DNA of 64,000 bases from Marinimicrococcus flavescens (GTDB lineage Bacteria; Pseudomonadota; Alphaproteobacteria; Geminicoccales; Geminicoccaceae), in contig JARGEQ010000025.1 in NCBI GenBank assembly GCA_029211145.1, forward strand, positions 25,677-89,676, written 5' to 3'. Made by a program: the position numbers and the translations under genes. Positions 16,776 through 24,840 of this stretch are shown here, piece after piece. The notes under the pieces were generated by a model. It searched no databases. It saw only the letters and a list, made by a program, of their open reading frames with translations, and was not told the origin of the DNA. Each line of letters starts with the position of its first letter. The stretch's first letter is position 1.

Positions 16776-18374
16776 ATGAAGAATTCGCTCACTGCGCTCC
16801 GCGCGGCGCTTTGCGCGTCGGCCGCTGCTGCGCTCATCGCCGCCGCGCCGGCGCCGGCAGCAGCCGAGAAGGTCCTTCGTGCCACCATGCACGCGGACCT
16901 GCGGGTGCTCGACCCGATCTGGACGACCCAGACCATCGCCGCCATCCATGGAATGCTCGTCTACGACACGCTCTTCGGCGTGGACGACAATCTCGAGCCG
17001 CAGCCGCAGATGGTGGGTGACTACTCCGTCTCCGAAGACGGGACCATCTACAGCTTCACGCTCCGCGACGGGCTGATGTTCCACGACGGCTCGCCGGTGA
17101 CGACCGAGGACGTCATCGCCTCGCTCGAACGCTGGGGTGCGAAGGACCAGTCGGGCAAGGCGCTGTTCGGGCAGGTCGACAGGCTCGAGAAGGTCGACGA
17201 CAAGACCTTCAAGATGATCCTCAAGGCCCCCTACGGCATGGTGCTCGACACGCTGGGCAAGACCGGCTCGAGCCTGCCGCTGATCATGCGGGCCGAGGAT
17301 GCCGCCACGGACCCGAACGAGCAGATCACCGCGGCCATCGGCTCGGGTCCGTTCAGGATGCTCAAGGACGAGTGGGTCCCGGGCAGCAAGGCGGTCTACG
17401 TCAAGAACGAGGACTACGTGCCGCGCGACGAGCCACCCAGCGGCTTCGCCGGCCGCAAGGAGGTCAAGATCGACCGGTTGGAGCTGGTGTGGATTCCCGA
17501 CCCGCAGACCGCCATGCAGGCGCTGATCGCCGGCGAGATCGACATTCTCGAGCAGCCGCCGATCGACTTCCTGCCGATTCTCGAGGGTACGCCCGAGATT
17601 GAGGTCATGAAGACCGGGACGGTCGACAGCCACTGGGGCACGCTCCGCATCAACCATCTGCACCCGCCCTTCGACAAGCCCGAGATGCGGCAGGCGATGT
17701 TTCACCTGGTGAACCAGGAGGACTTCATGCGCTCGGTGGTGGGCAATCCGGAATACTACCGTGACTGCCACAGCTACATCGTCTGTGGCACGCCCTATAG
17801 CAACGACGCCAAGAGCGACCTGATAGGCGACTACGACCCGAAGAAGGCGCTCGAGAAGATGAAGGCGGCCGGCTACAAAGGCGAGCCCATCACCGTCCTC
17901 GCGGCCACCGATCACCACACCATCACCCCGGCGACCCAGGTCCTGCTCAACGCCATGCGCGAGGCGGGCCTGAACGTCGACGCCCAGTCGCTCGACTGGG
18001 GCTCGGTGGTGGCGCGGCGCGCCAAGAAGGAGAAGCCTTCCGAGGGCGGCTGGAACATCTTCGTGACCACCTCGGGCGCCGCCTCCGCCAACCCGGTGAT
18101 CAACACCTGGCTGGGCGCCGGCTGCGAGAAGGCCAATGTCGGCTGGCCGTGCGACGAGGAGCTCGAGGCGCTGCGCACCGAGTTCGCCTTCGCCCGTACC
18201 GTCGAGGAGCGCAAGGCCGTGGCGCGGCGCATCCAGGAGCGCGCCGCCTATGTCGTGCCCTACATCAACTGGGGCCAGTGGACCCAGCCGCTCGCCTACC
18301 GCGCGGACAAGGTCTCGGGAATTGTCCCGGTCACCGGCGTCACGGTGTTCTGGAACATCGACAAGAAGGAATAG
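16776..18374 (+). CDS. peptide ABC transporter substrate-binding protein, copy 2
   Basis: 532-residue family-5 periplasmic receptor with signal peptide (cleavage near AAA-EK). It has the same framework as copy 1 but carries EVKIDRLELVWIPD, DILEQPPIDFLPILEGTPEI and VMKTGTVDSHWGTL in the ligand-lobe region. Segments 17357-17599 and 17880-18073 are almost base-identical to copy 5, so one of the two has recently donated sequence to the other. SD: GAAGGGAG ten bases upstream. The gap to copy 3 is 204 bases and very similar to the gap between copies 1 and 2, indicating that gene and leader duplicated together. Confidence 0.93.
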   Translation: MKNSLTALRAALCASAAAALIAAAPAPAAAEKVLRATMHADLRVLDPIWTTQTIAAIHGMLVYDTLFGVDDNLEPQPQMVGDYSVSEDGTIYSFTLRDGLMFHDGSPVTTEDVIASLERWGAKDQSGKALFGQVDRLEKVDDKTFKMILKAPYGMVLDTLGKTGSSLPLIMRAEDAATDPNEQITAAIGSGPFRMLKDEWVPGSKAVYVKNEDYVPRDEPPSGFAGRKEVKIDRLELVWIPDPQTAMQALIAGEIDILEQPPIDFLPILEGTPEIEVMKTGTVDSHWGTLRINHLHPPFDKPEMRQAMFHLVNQEDFMRSVVGNPEYYRDCHSYIVCGTPYSNDAKSDLIGDYDPKKALEKMKAAGYKGEPITVLAATDHHTITPATQVLLNAMREAGLNVDAQSLDWGSVVARRAKKEKPSEGGWNIFVTTSGAASANPVINTWLGAGCEKANVGWPCDEELEALRTEFAFARTVEERKAVARRIQERAAYVVPYINWGQWTQPLAYRADKVSGIVPVTGVTVFWNIDKKE

Positions 18375-18384
18375 GCTCGTGCCA

Positions 18385-18413
18385 GCGCGGGTGGCCGTGG
18401 GGGCCGCCCGCGC
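18385..18413 (+). repeat. intergenic hairpin after SBP2
   Basis: Twelve-base stem GCGCGGGTGGCC / GGCCGCCCGCGC (one G-T wobble) with a five-base loop GTGGG, ten bases after the stop. It is the counterpart of the SBP1 hairpin; no T-run. Confidence 0.65.
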
Positions 18414-18494
18414 GGTGTCGGCTGGCCGAGGTCTCGTCTCGGCGAGACTTTCTCCCGTGCGGAAGCCACCGCGGAATTAATCTGCCGCAAATGG

Positions 18495-18552
18495 TTGTTT
18501 AAACCTTTAACCCGCAGGCATAAGGGCTCAGGCGGGCGCATGCGCCGGTCAC
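18495..18552 (+). promoter_or_regulatory. leader module of SBP3
   Basis: TTGTTT (18495-18500), 18-base spacer, CATAAG (18519-18524), and the half-site GGTCAC at 18547-18552, with a poor left half (CGCATG). The upstream box lies within the palindrome TTAAACCTTTAA. A separate perfect palindrome GCGCATGCGC overlaps the weak left half. Confidence 0.5.
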
Positions 18553-18578
18553 GATAGGCTGAATGGGGGAAGCCAATA

Positions 18579-20180
18579 ATGAGGAATATACTCACTGCGT
18601 TCCGCGCGGTGCTGTGTGCGTCGGCAGCAGCGGCGGTCGTCGCCACGGCGCCGGCGCAAGCGGCGGCGGAGAAGGTCCTTCGCGCCACCATGCACGCCGA
18701 TCTGCGGGTGATCGATCCGATCTGGACCACCCAGACGATCGCCGGCATCCACGCCATGCTGATCTACGACACGCTCTTCGGCCTCGACGACGACCTCGTG
18801 CCGCAGCCGCAGATGGTGGGTGATTATTCCGTCTCCGATGACGGCAAGCTCTACAGCTTCACCTTGCGCGACGGGCTGAGGTTCCACGACGGCTCGCCGG
18901 TCACGACCGACGATGTCATCACCTCGCTCCAGCGCTGGGGTGCCAAGGACCAGCCTGCCAAGGCGCTCTTCGCCTATGTCGAGAAGCTCGAGAAGGTCGA
19001 CGACAAGACCTTCAAGATGATCCTCAAGGCCCCCTACGGGATGGTGCTCGACACGCTCGGCAAGACCGGCACCAACGTGCCGGTCATCATGCGCGCCGAG
19101 GATGCCGCCACCGATCCCAACGAGCAGATCACCACGGCGATCGGCTCCGGGCCGTTCAAGATGCTCAAGGACGAGTGGGTCCCCGGCAGCAAGGCGGTCT
19201 ACGTCAAGAACGAGGACTATGTACCGCGCGACGAGCCGCCCAGCGGCTTTGCCGGCGGCAAGATCCCCAAGGTCGACCGGCTCGAGCTGGTGTGGATCCC
19301 CGATCCGCAGACCGCCATGCAGGCGCTGATCGCCGGCGAGATCGATCTGCTGGAGCAGGCGCCCATCGACTTCCTGCCGATCCTCCAGGGCACGCCCGGT
19401 GTGGAGATCATGAAGACCGGCTCGGTCGACAGCCACTGGGGCGTGATACGCCTGAACCATCTCCACCCGCCCTTCGACAAGCCCGAGATGCGGCAGGCCA
19501 TGTACCACCTGATCAATCAGGAGGACTTCATGCGCTCGACCGTGGGCGATCCCGCCTACTATCGTGACTGCCACAGCTACATCACCTGCGGCACGCCCTA
19601 CAGTGACGACTCCAGGGGCGAGATCATCGGCGACTACGATCCGAAGAAGGCGCTCGAGAAGATGAAGGCTGCCGGCTATAACGGCGAGCCCATCACCGTC
19701 CTGGCGGCGACCGACCACCATCCCATCGCCCCCGCTACCCAGGTGTTGCTGAACGCCATGCGCGAGGCGGGCTTGAACGTCGATGCGCAGTCGCTCGACT
19801 GGGGCTCGGTGGTGGCCCGACGCTCCAAGAAGGAGGCCCCGTCGGAGGGCGGCTGGAACATCTTCGTGACCACCTCCTCAGGCACGGCCAGCGTCAACCC
19901 GGTGATCAATACCTGGCTGGGCGCCGGCTGCGAGAAGGCCAATGTCGGCTGGCCGTGCGACGAGGAGCTCGACGCGCTGAGCGCCGAGTTCGCCTTCGCC
20001 CGCAGCGTCGAGGAGCGCAAGGAGATCGCCCGCAAGGTCCAGGAACGCGCCTACGAGGTCGTTCCCTACCTGAACTGGGGCCAGTGGACCCAGCCGATCG
20101 CCTACCGCGCCGACAAGATCTCGGGCATCGTTCCGGTGACCGGCCTTCCGGTGTTCTGGAACATCGACAAGAACGAGTAG
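18579..20180 (+). CDS. peptide ABC transporter substrate-binding protein, copy 3
   Basis: 533-residue family-5 periplasmic receptor with signal peptide (ATAPAQAAAEK). Differences from copies 1 and 2 fall in the lobes: DLLEQAPIDFLPILQGTPGVEIMKTG, SHWGVIRLNHLH, and the STVGDPAYYRDCHSYITCGTP block. That last region (19464-19603) is base-identical to copy 5 over 140 bases. SD: GGGGGAAG about ten bases upstream. It is followed by the only hairpin of the series with a T tract, so transcription may be attenuated here. Confidence 0.93.
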   Translation: MRNILTAFRAVLCASAAAAVVATAPAQAAAEKVLRATMHADLRVIDPIWTTQTIAGIHAMLIYDTLFGLDDDLVPQPQMVGDYSVSDDGKLYSFTLRDGLRFHDGSPVTTDDVITSLQRWGAKDQPAKALFAYVEKLEKVDDKTFKMILKAPYGMVLDTLGKTGTNVPVIMRAEDAATDPNEQITTAIGSGPFKMLKDEWVPGSKAVYVKNEDYVPRDEPPSGFAGGKIPKVDRLELVWIPDPQTAMQALIAGEIDLLEQAPIDFLPILQGTPGVEIMKTGSVDSHWGVIRLNHLHPPFDKPEMRQAMYHLINQEDFMRSTVGDPAYYRDCHSYITCGTPYSDDSRGEIIGDYDPKKALEKMKAAGYNGEPITVLAATDHHPIAPATQVLLNAMREAGLNVDAQSLDWGSVVARRSKKEAPSEGGWNIFVTTSSGTASVNPVINTWLGAGCEKANVGWPCDEELDALSAEFAFARSVEERKEIARKVQERAYEVVPYLNWGQWTQPIAYRADKISGIVPVTGLPVFWNIDKNE

Positions 20181-20192
20181 ACGCTTGCCATC

Positions 20193-20220
20193 GCGGGCGG
20201 CCACGGTGCCGCCCGCTTTT
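20193..20220 (+). terminator. hairpin with T tract after SBP3
   Basis: Nine-base stem GCGGGCGGC / GCCGCCCGC with loop CACGGT, followed by TTTT. It belongs to the same hairpin family as those after the other copies but is the only one with a short T-run, so partial termination is likely. Confidence 0.6.
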
Positions 20221-20322
20221 GGGCACAGCAGTTTCCCCCGACACACTCTCCCAGAGGACCCGCTTTGCGGCGCGGCATGCGGCCTCTCGACGAGCGACAC
20301 GAGATCCGCCTGCAAAAGAGGA

Positions 20323-20369
20323 TTGCTTGACCCTTCGCCGCTCGGCCACAAGAGTGACCAACAGGTCAC
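20323..20369 (+). promoter_or_regulatory. leader module of SBP4, shortened, with perfect operator
   Basis: TTGCTT (20323-20328), then the perfect 6-4-6 inverted repeat GTGACC-AACA-GGTCAC (20354-20369), 24 bases before the ATG. Against copy 5 the box-to-operator distance is 11 bases shorter and the CATAAC box is missing. A poorer CACAAG sits where it would be needed. Confidence 0.5.
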
Positions 20370-20392
20370 AAAGCCCAATGGGGGAGACTGCA

Positions 20393-21991
20393 ATGAAAAA
20401 CGCGTTCACCGCGCTCCGCGCGGTGTTGTGCGCTTCCGCAGCGGCATTCATCGCCGCGTCGCCCTTGCCGGCAGCGGCCGAGAAGGTGCTGCGGGCCACC
20501 ATGCATGCCGACCTCAGGGTGGTCGACCCAGTCTGGACCACCCAGACGATCGCCGGCATCCACGGCATGCTGGTCTACGACACGCTCTTCGGCCTCGATG
20601 ATGATCTCGTGCCGCAGCCGCAGATGGTGGGTGACTACTCGGTCTCCGAGGACGGCAAGACCTACAGCTTCACCCTGCGCGACGGCCTCGAGTTCCATGA
20701 CGGCTCGCCGGTGACGACCGAGGACGTGATCGCCTCGCTCGAGCGCTGGGGTGCCAAGGACCAGCCCGGCAAGGCGCTCTTCGCCCAGGTCGAGAAGCTC
20801 GAGAAGGTCGACGACAAGACCTTCAAGATGATCCTCAAGGCCCCCTACGGCATGGTGCTCGACACGCTCGGCAAGACCAGCACCAGCCTGCCGGTGATCA
20901 TGCGGGCCGAGGACGCCGCCACCGATCCCAACGAGCAGATCACCAGCGTGATCGGCTCCGGCCCGTTCAAGATGCTCAAGGACGAGTGGATCCCCGGCAG
21001 CAAGGCGGTCTACGTCAAGAACGAGGACTACGTGCCCCGCGACGAGCCGCCCAGCGGCTTTGCCGGCGGCAAGGTGGTCAACATCGACCGGCTCGAGCTG
21101 GTGTGGATCCCCGATCCGCAGACCGCCATGCAGGCGCTGATCGCCGGAGAGATCGATCTGCTGGAGCGGGCGCCGATCGACTTCATGCCGATCCTCGAGG
21201 GCTCACCGGGCGTCGAGATCCTGAAGACCGGCTCGGTCGACAGCCACTGGGGCATGGTGCGCCTCAACCACCTGCACCCGCCCTTCGACAATCCCGAGAT
21301 GCGGCAGGCCATGTACCACCTGATCCGTCAGGAGGACTTCATGCGCACGACCGTGGGCGATCCTGCCTACTATCGTGACTGCCACAGCTACATCACCTGC
21401 GGCACGCCCTACAGCAACGACGCCAGGAGCGACGTCATCGGCGATTACGACCCGAAGAAGGCGCTCGAGAAGATGAAGGCCGCCGGCTACAATGGCGAGC
21501 CCATCACCGTCCTTGCGGCGACCGACCACCACCCCATCGCCCCGGCCACCGAGGTGCTGATCAACGCCATGCGCGAGGCCGGCCTGAACGTCGACGCGCA
21601 GTCGCTCGACTGGGGCTCGGTGGTGGCGCGCCGCTCGAAGAAGGAGCCCCCGTCGGAGGGCGGCTGGAACATCTTCGTCACGGTCTCCTCGGGCCCGAGC
21701 GCTGCCAATCCGGTGATCAACTCCTTTCTCGGTGCGTCGTGCGAGCAGGCCAATGTCGGCTGGCCGTGCGACGAGAAGCTCGAGGAGCTGCGCACCGAGT
21801 TCGCCTTCGCCCGCAGCGTCGAGGAACGCAAGGAGATCGCCCGCAAGGTCCAGGAGCAAGCCTTCGAGGTGGTCCCCTACCTCAACTGGGGTCAGTGGAA
21901 CCAGCCGATGCTCTACCGCGCCGACAGGATCTCCGGAATCGTTCCGGTGACCGGCCTTCCGGTGTTCTGGAACATCGACAAGAAGGACTAA
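20393..21991 (+). CDS. peptide ABC transporter substrate-binding protein, copy 4
   Basis: 532-residue family-5 periplasmic receptor. The open frame extends far upstream, but the ATG at 20393 is chosen because it follows GGGGGAGACTGC and opens a signal peptide of the same form as in the other copies (MKNAFTALRAVLCASAAAF). Private differences include NIDRLELVWIPD, DLLERAPIDFMPILEGSPGVEILKTG, HLIRQEDFMRTTVG, TEVLINAMREAG and a changed C-terminal region (NSFLGASCEQANVGWP, NWGQWNQPMLYRAD). It is the most divergent copy at the C-terminus, so ligand preference may differ. Confidence 0.93.
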   Translation: MKNAFTALRAVLCASAAAFIAASPLPAAAEKVLRATMHADLRVVDPVWTTQTIAGIHGMLVYDTLFGLDDDLVPQPQMVGDYSVSEDGKTYSFTLRDGLEFHDGSPVTTEDVIASLERWGAKDQPGKALFAQVEKLEKVDDKTFKMILKAPYGMVLDTLGKTSTSLPVIMRAEDAATDPNEQITSVIGSGPFKMLKDEWIPGSKAVYVKNEDYVPRDEPPSGFAGGKVVNIDRLELVWIPDPQTAMQALIAGEIDLLERAPIDFMPILEGSPGVEILKTGSVDSHWGMVRLNHLHPPFDNPEMRQAMYHLIRQEDFMRTTVGDPAYYRDCHSYITCGTPYSNDARSDVIGDYDPKKALEKMKAAGYNGEPITVLAATDHHPIAPATEVLINAMREAGLNVDAQSLDWGSVVARRSKKEPPSEGGWNIFVTVSSGPSAANPVINSFLGASCEQANVGWPCDEKLEELRTEFAFARSVEERKEIARKVQEQAFEVVPYLNWGQWNQPMLYRADRISGIVPVTGLPVFWNIDKKD

Positions 21992-22001
21992 ACCCTTGGC
22001 A

Positions 22002-22031
22002 ATGGCGGGCAGCTCCGGCGCCGCCCGCCAT
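22002..22031 (+). repeat. intergenic hairpin after SBP4
   Basis: Nine-base stem ATGGCGGGC / GCCCGCCAT with a 12-base loop, ten bases after the stop. Fourth member of the hairpin series; no T-run. Confidence 0.6.
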
Positions 22032-22138
22032 CGTCATGCCGGGGAATCGCCCCCGCCAAGCCCTCCGGGATGGCCGGATCACCGGGCGGCAAGCCGGCTT
22101 TTCAGGCCCGTCGGGCACGCCGTCATTGCGAAAGAGGA

Positions 22139-22196
22139 TTGCTTAAACCTTTTCCGGTCGGTCATAACGCGGCCACAAGGGTGACCGCCAGGTCAC
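22139..22196 (+). promoter_or_regulatory. leader module of SBP5 with perfect operator
   Basis: TTGCTT (22139-22144), 18-base spacer, CATAAC (22163-22168), then the perfect inverted repeat GTGACC-GCCA-GGTCAC (22181-22196), 24 bases before the ATG. This is the clearest complete example of the leader module. The operator would overlap the start of the transcript, so repression would be the simplest mode. Confidence 0.55.
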
Positions 22197-22220
22197 GACC
22201 ACCAGAAGGGAGACTAACGG

Positions 22221-23822
22221 ATGAGGAACGCATTCACTGCGCTTCGGGCGGTGCTATGCGCTTCGGCGGCAGCGGCGGTCATCGCCATGGCGCCGGCGCC
22301 GGCAGCAGCCGAGAAGGTCCTCCGGGCCACCATGCATGCCGACCTGCGGGTCATCGATCCGATCTGGACCACCCAGACCATCGCCGGCATTCACGGCATG
22401 CTCGTCTACGACACGCTCTTCGGCGTGGACGACAATCTCGAGCCGCAGCCGCAGATGGTCGGTGACTACTCCGTCTCCGACGACGGAATGACCTACAGCT
22501 TCACGCTGCGCGACGGGCTGAAGTTCCACGACGGCTCGCCGGTGACGACCGAGGACGTGATCGCCTCGCTCGAGCGCTGGGGTGCCAAGGACCAGCCCGG
22601 CAAGGCGCTCTTCGCCCAGGTCGAGAAGCTCGAGAAGGTCGACGACAAGACCTTCAAGATGATCCTCAAGGCCCCCTACGGGCTGGTGCTCGACACGCTC
22701 GGCAAGACCGGCACCAACGTGCCGATCATCATGCGCGCCGAGGACGCCGCCACCAATCCCAACGAGCAGATCACCAGCGCGATCGGCTCGGGCCCGTTCA
22801 AGATGCTCAAGGACGAGTGGGTCCCGGGCAGCAAGGCGGTCTACGTCAAGAACGAGGACTACGTGCCGCGCGACGAGCCACCCAGCGGCTTCGCCGGCCG
22901 CAAGGAGGTCAAGATCGACCGGTTGGAGCTGGTGTGGATTCCCGACCCGCAGACCGCCATGCAGGCGCTGATCGCCGGCGAGATCGACATTCTCGAGCAG
23001 CCGCCCATCGACTTCCTGCCGATTCTCGAGGGTACGCCCGAGATCAAGGTCATGAAGACCGGCGCGGTCGACAGCCACTGGGGCACGCTGCGCCTCAACC
23101 ACATGCACCCGCCCTTCGACAAGCCCGAGATGCGGCAGGCCATGTACCACCTGATCAATCAGGAGGACTTCATGCGCTCGACCGTGGGCGATCCCGCCTA
23201 CTATCGTGACTGCCACAGCTACATCACCTGCGGCACGCCCTACAGCAACGACGCCAAGAGCGACCTGATCGGCGACTACGATCCCAAGAAGGCGCTCGAG
23301 AAGATGAAGGCGGCCGGCTACAACGGCGAGCCCATCACCGTCCTCGCGGCCACCGATCACCACACCATCACCCCGGCGACCCAGGTCCTGCTCAACGCCA
23401 TGCGCGAGGCGGGCCTGAACGTCGACGCCCAGTCGCTCGACTGGGGCTCGGTGGTGGCGCGGCGCGCCAAGAAGGAGAAGCCTTCCGAGGGCGGCTGGAA
23501 CATCTTCGTGACCACCTCCTCGGGCACCAGCGCCGCCAACCCGGTGATCAACACCTGGCTCGGGGCGAGCTGCGAAAGCGCCAATGTCGGCTGGCCGTGC
23601 GACGAGGAGCTCGACGCGCTGCGCACCGAGTTCGCGTTTGCCCGCTCCAACGACGAGCGCAAAGACATCGCCCGCAAGGTGCAGGAGCGCGCTGCGCACG
23701 TTGTGCCCTACATCAGCTGGGGGCAGTGGACCCAGCCGATGGCCTACCGCGCCGACAAGGTCTCGGGCATCGTCCCGGTGACCGGCCTCACGGTTTTCTG
23801 GAACATCGACAAGAAGGAGTGA
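22221..23822 (+). CDS. peptide ABC transporter substrate-binding protein, copy 5 (mosaic)
   Basis: 533-residue family-5 periplasmic receptor, the copy next to the permease genes. Signal peptide as in copy 1 (MAPAPAAAEK). It is a mosaic: 22802-23044 matches copy 2 with one mismatch that I found, 23106-23245 matches copy 3 exactly, and 23325-23518 matches copy 2 again. Its C-terminal segment (SNDERKDIARKVQERAAHVVPYISWG) is its own. SD: AGAAGGGAG. Sixty-seven bases and a hairpin separate it from dppB, so it can be co-transcribed with the permease as well as transcribed from its own leader. Confidence 0.93.
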   Translation: MRNAFTALRAVLCASAAAAVIAMAPAPAAAEKVLRATMHADLRVIDPIWTTQTIAGIHGMLVYDTLFGVDDNLEPQPQMVGDYSVSDDGMTYSFTLRDGLKFHDGSPVTTEDVIASLERWGAKDQPGKALFAQVEKLEKVDDKTFKMILKAPYGLVLDTLGKTGTNVPIIMRAEDAATNPNEQITSAIGSGPFKMLKDEWVPGSKAVYVKNEDYVPRDEPPSGFAGRKEVKIDRLELVWIPDPQTAMQALIAGEIDILEQPPIDFLPILEGTPEIKVMKTGAVDSHWGTLRLNHMHPPFDKPEMRQAMYHLINQEDFMRSTVGDPAYYRDCHSYITCGTPYSNDAKSDLIGDYDPKKALEKMKAAGYNGEPITVLAATDHHTITPATQVLLNAMREAGLNVDAQSLDWGSVVARRAKKEKPSEGGWNIFVTTSSGTSAANPVINTWLGASCESANVGWPCDEELDALRTEFAFARSNDERKDIARKVQERAAHVVPYISWGQWTQPMAYRADKVSGIVPVTGLTVFWNIDKKE

Positions 23823-23833
23823 GGCAGGCCGGA

Positions 23834-23861
23834 CCGCGGGCGGCTTTCGGGTCGCCCGCGG
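23834..23861 (+). repeat. hairpin between SBP5 and dppB
   Basis: Nine-base stem CCGCGGGCG / CGCCCGCGG with a ten-base loop, in the 67-base gap before dppB. Such a hairpin between receptor and permease genes can protect the receptor mRNA and lower permease expression, as known for malE-malF; here that is inference. Confidence 0.6.
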
Positions 23862-23889
23862 CTTCCGCAACGCCGCCACCGTTGCCCGC

Positions 23890-24831
23890 ATGAGCGCCTA
23901 TATCCTCCGCCGCCTCCTCGCGACCTTCCCCGTCATGGCGGTCGTCGCGATCTTCGTCTTCGTCCTCCTGCGTCTGGCGCCGGGCGATCCCGCAGCGCTG
24001 ATCGCCGGCGACGATGCCACCGCAGCAGACATCGCGAACATTCGCACCCGCCTCGGCCTCGATCTGCCCATCTGGCACCAGTTCGTGATCTGGATCGGCG
24101 GCATCCTGCAGGGCGATCTCGGCGTCTCGATCTTCTCCAACCTGCCGGTCACCCGCCTCATCGCCCAGCGCCTCGAGCCCACGCTCATGCTGGCCCTGGC
24201 GACCCTGATCGTGGCGGTCAGCCTCGCGGTGCCCCTCGGCGTGCTCGCCGCCTGGAAGGCCAAGTCGCTGGTCGACCGCATCGTCATGGGCTTTTCGGTC
24301 ATGGGGTTTGCCGTGCCGGTGTTCCTGGCAGGCTACGTGCTCATCTACATCTTCGCGATCCAGCTGCGCTGGCTGCCAGTGCAAGGCTACAAGCCCCTCG
24401 CCGACGGCTTTTGGGCGAGCATCCAGAGCCTCGTCCTGCCGGCCATCGCGCTGGGCACCGCCTACATGGCGCTCATTGCCCGCATCACCCGGGCGAGCAT
24501 GCTGGAGGTGCTCTCGCAGGACTATATCCGCACTGCCAACTCCAAGGGCCTCGCCACCGAGAGGGTGCTTCTCCTGCACGCCCTCAAGAACGCCGCGGTC
24601 CCCATCGTCACCATCATCGGCATCGGCATCGCCCTGCTCATCAGCGGCGTGGTGATCACCGAGACGGTCTTCAACATCCCCGGTCTCGGCCGGCTTACCG
24701 TCGATGCGGTCCTCAAGCGCGACTATCCGATCGTCCAGGGACTTATCCTCGTGTTCGCGATGACCAAGGTCTTCATCAACCTGATGGTCGACATCTCCTA
24801 TGCCTTCCTCGATCCCCGCATCCGCTACTGA
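23890..24831 (+). CDS. dppB: dipeptide/oligopeptide ABC permease, DppB family
   Basis: First inner-membrane subunit of the importer served by the five receptors. 313 residues, six predicted membrane segments. Typical DppB features: the N-terminal amphipathic ILRRLLATFPVMAVV, PGDPAALIAGDDA in the first periplasmic loop, and the EAA-like loop YIRTANSKGLATERVLLLHALKNA near residue 215, ending in DPRIRY. No clear SD precedes the ATG, which fits low or coupled translation after the hairpin. dppC begins nine bases after its stop. Confidence 0.93.
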   Translation: MSAYILRRLLATFPVMAVVAIFVFVLLRLAPGDPAALIAGDDATAADIANIRTRLGLDLPIWHQFVIWIGGILQGDLGVSIFSNLPVTRLIAQRLEPTLMLALATLIVAVSLAVPLGVLAAWKAKSLVDRIVMGFSVMGFAVPVFLAGYVLIYIFAIQLRWLPVQGYKPLADGFWASIQSLVLPAIALGTAYMALIARITRASMLEVLSQDYIRTANSKGLATERVLLLHALKNAAVPIVTIIGIGIALLISGVVITETVFNIPGLGRLTVDAVLKRDYPIVQGLILVFAMTKVFINLMVDISYAFLDPRIRY

Positions 24832-24840
24832 GGCCATCTG

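Noticed and set aside
14890..22196. The TTAAACNTTTAA boxes as a sigma-54 promoter or CRISPR-like repeat
   Set aside because: There is no GG-N10-GC spacing, and the repeats are about 2 kb apart with genes between them, so neither fits.
14973..23822. The five receptor genes as an assembly artefact of one gene
   Set aside because: They differ at many synonymous and nonsynonymous sites, have different leaders and hairpins and no identical copies, so they are true paralogs as far as the sequence can tell.
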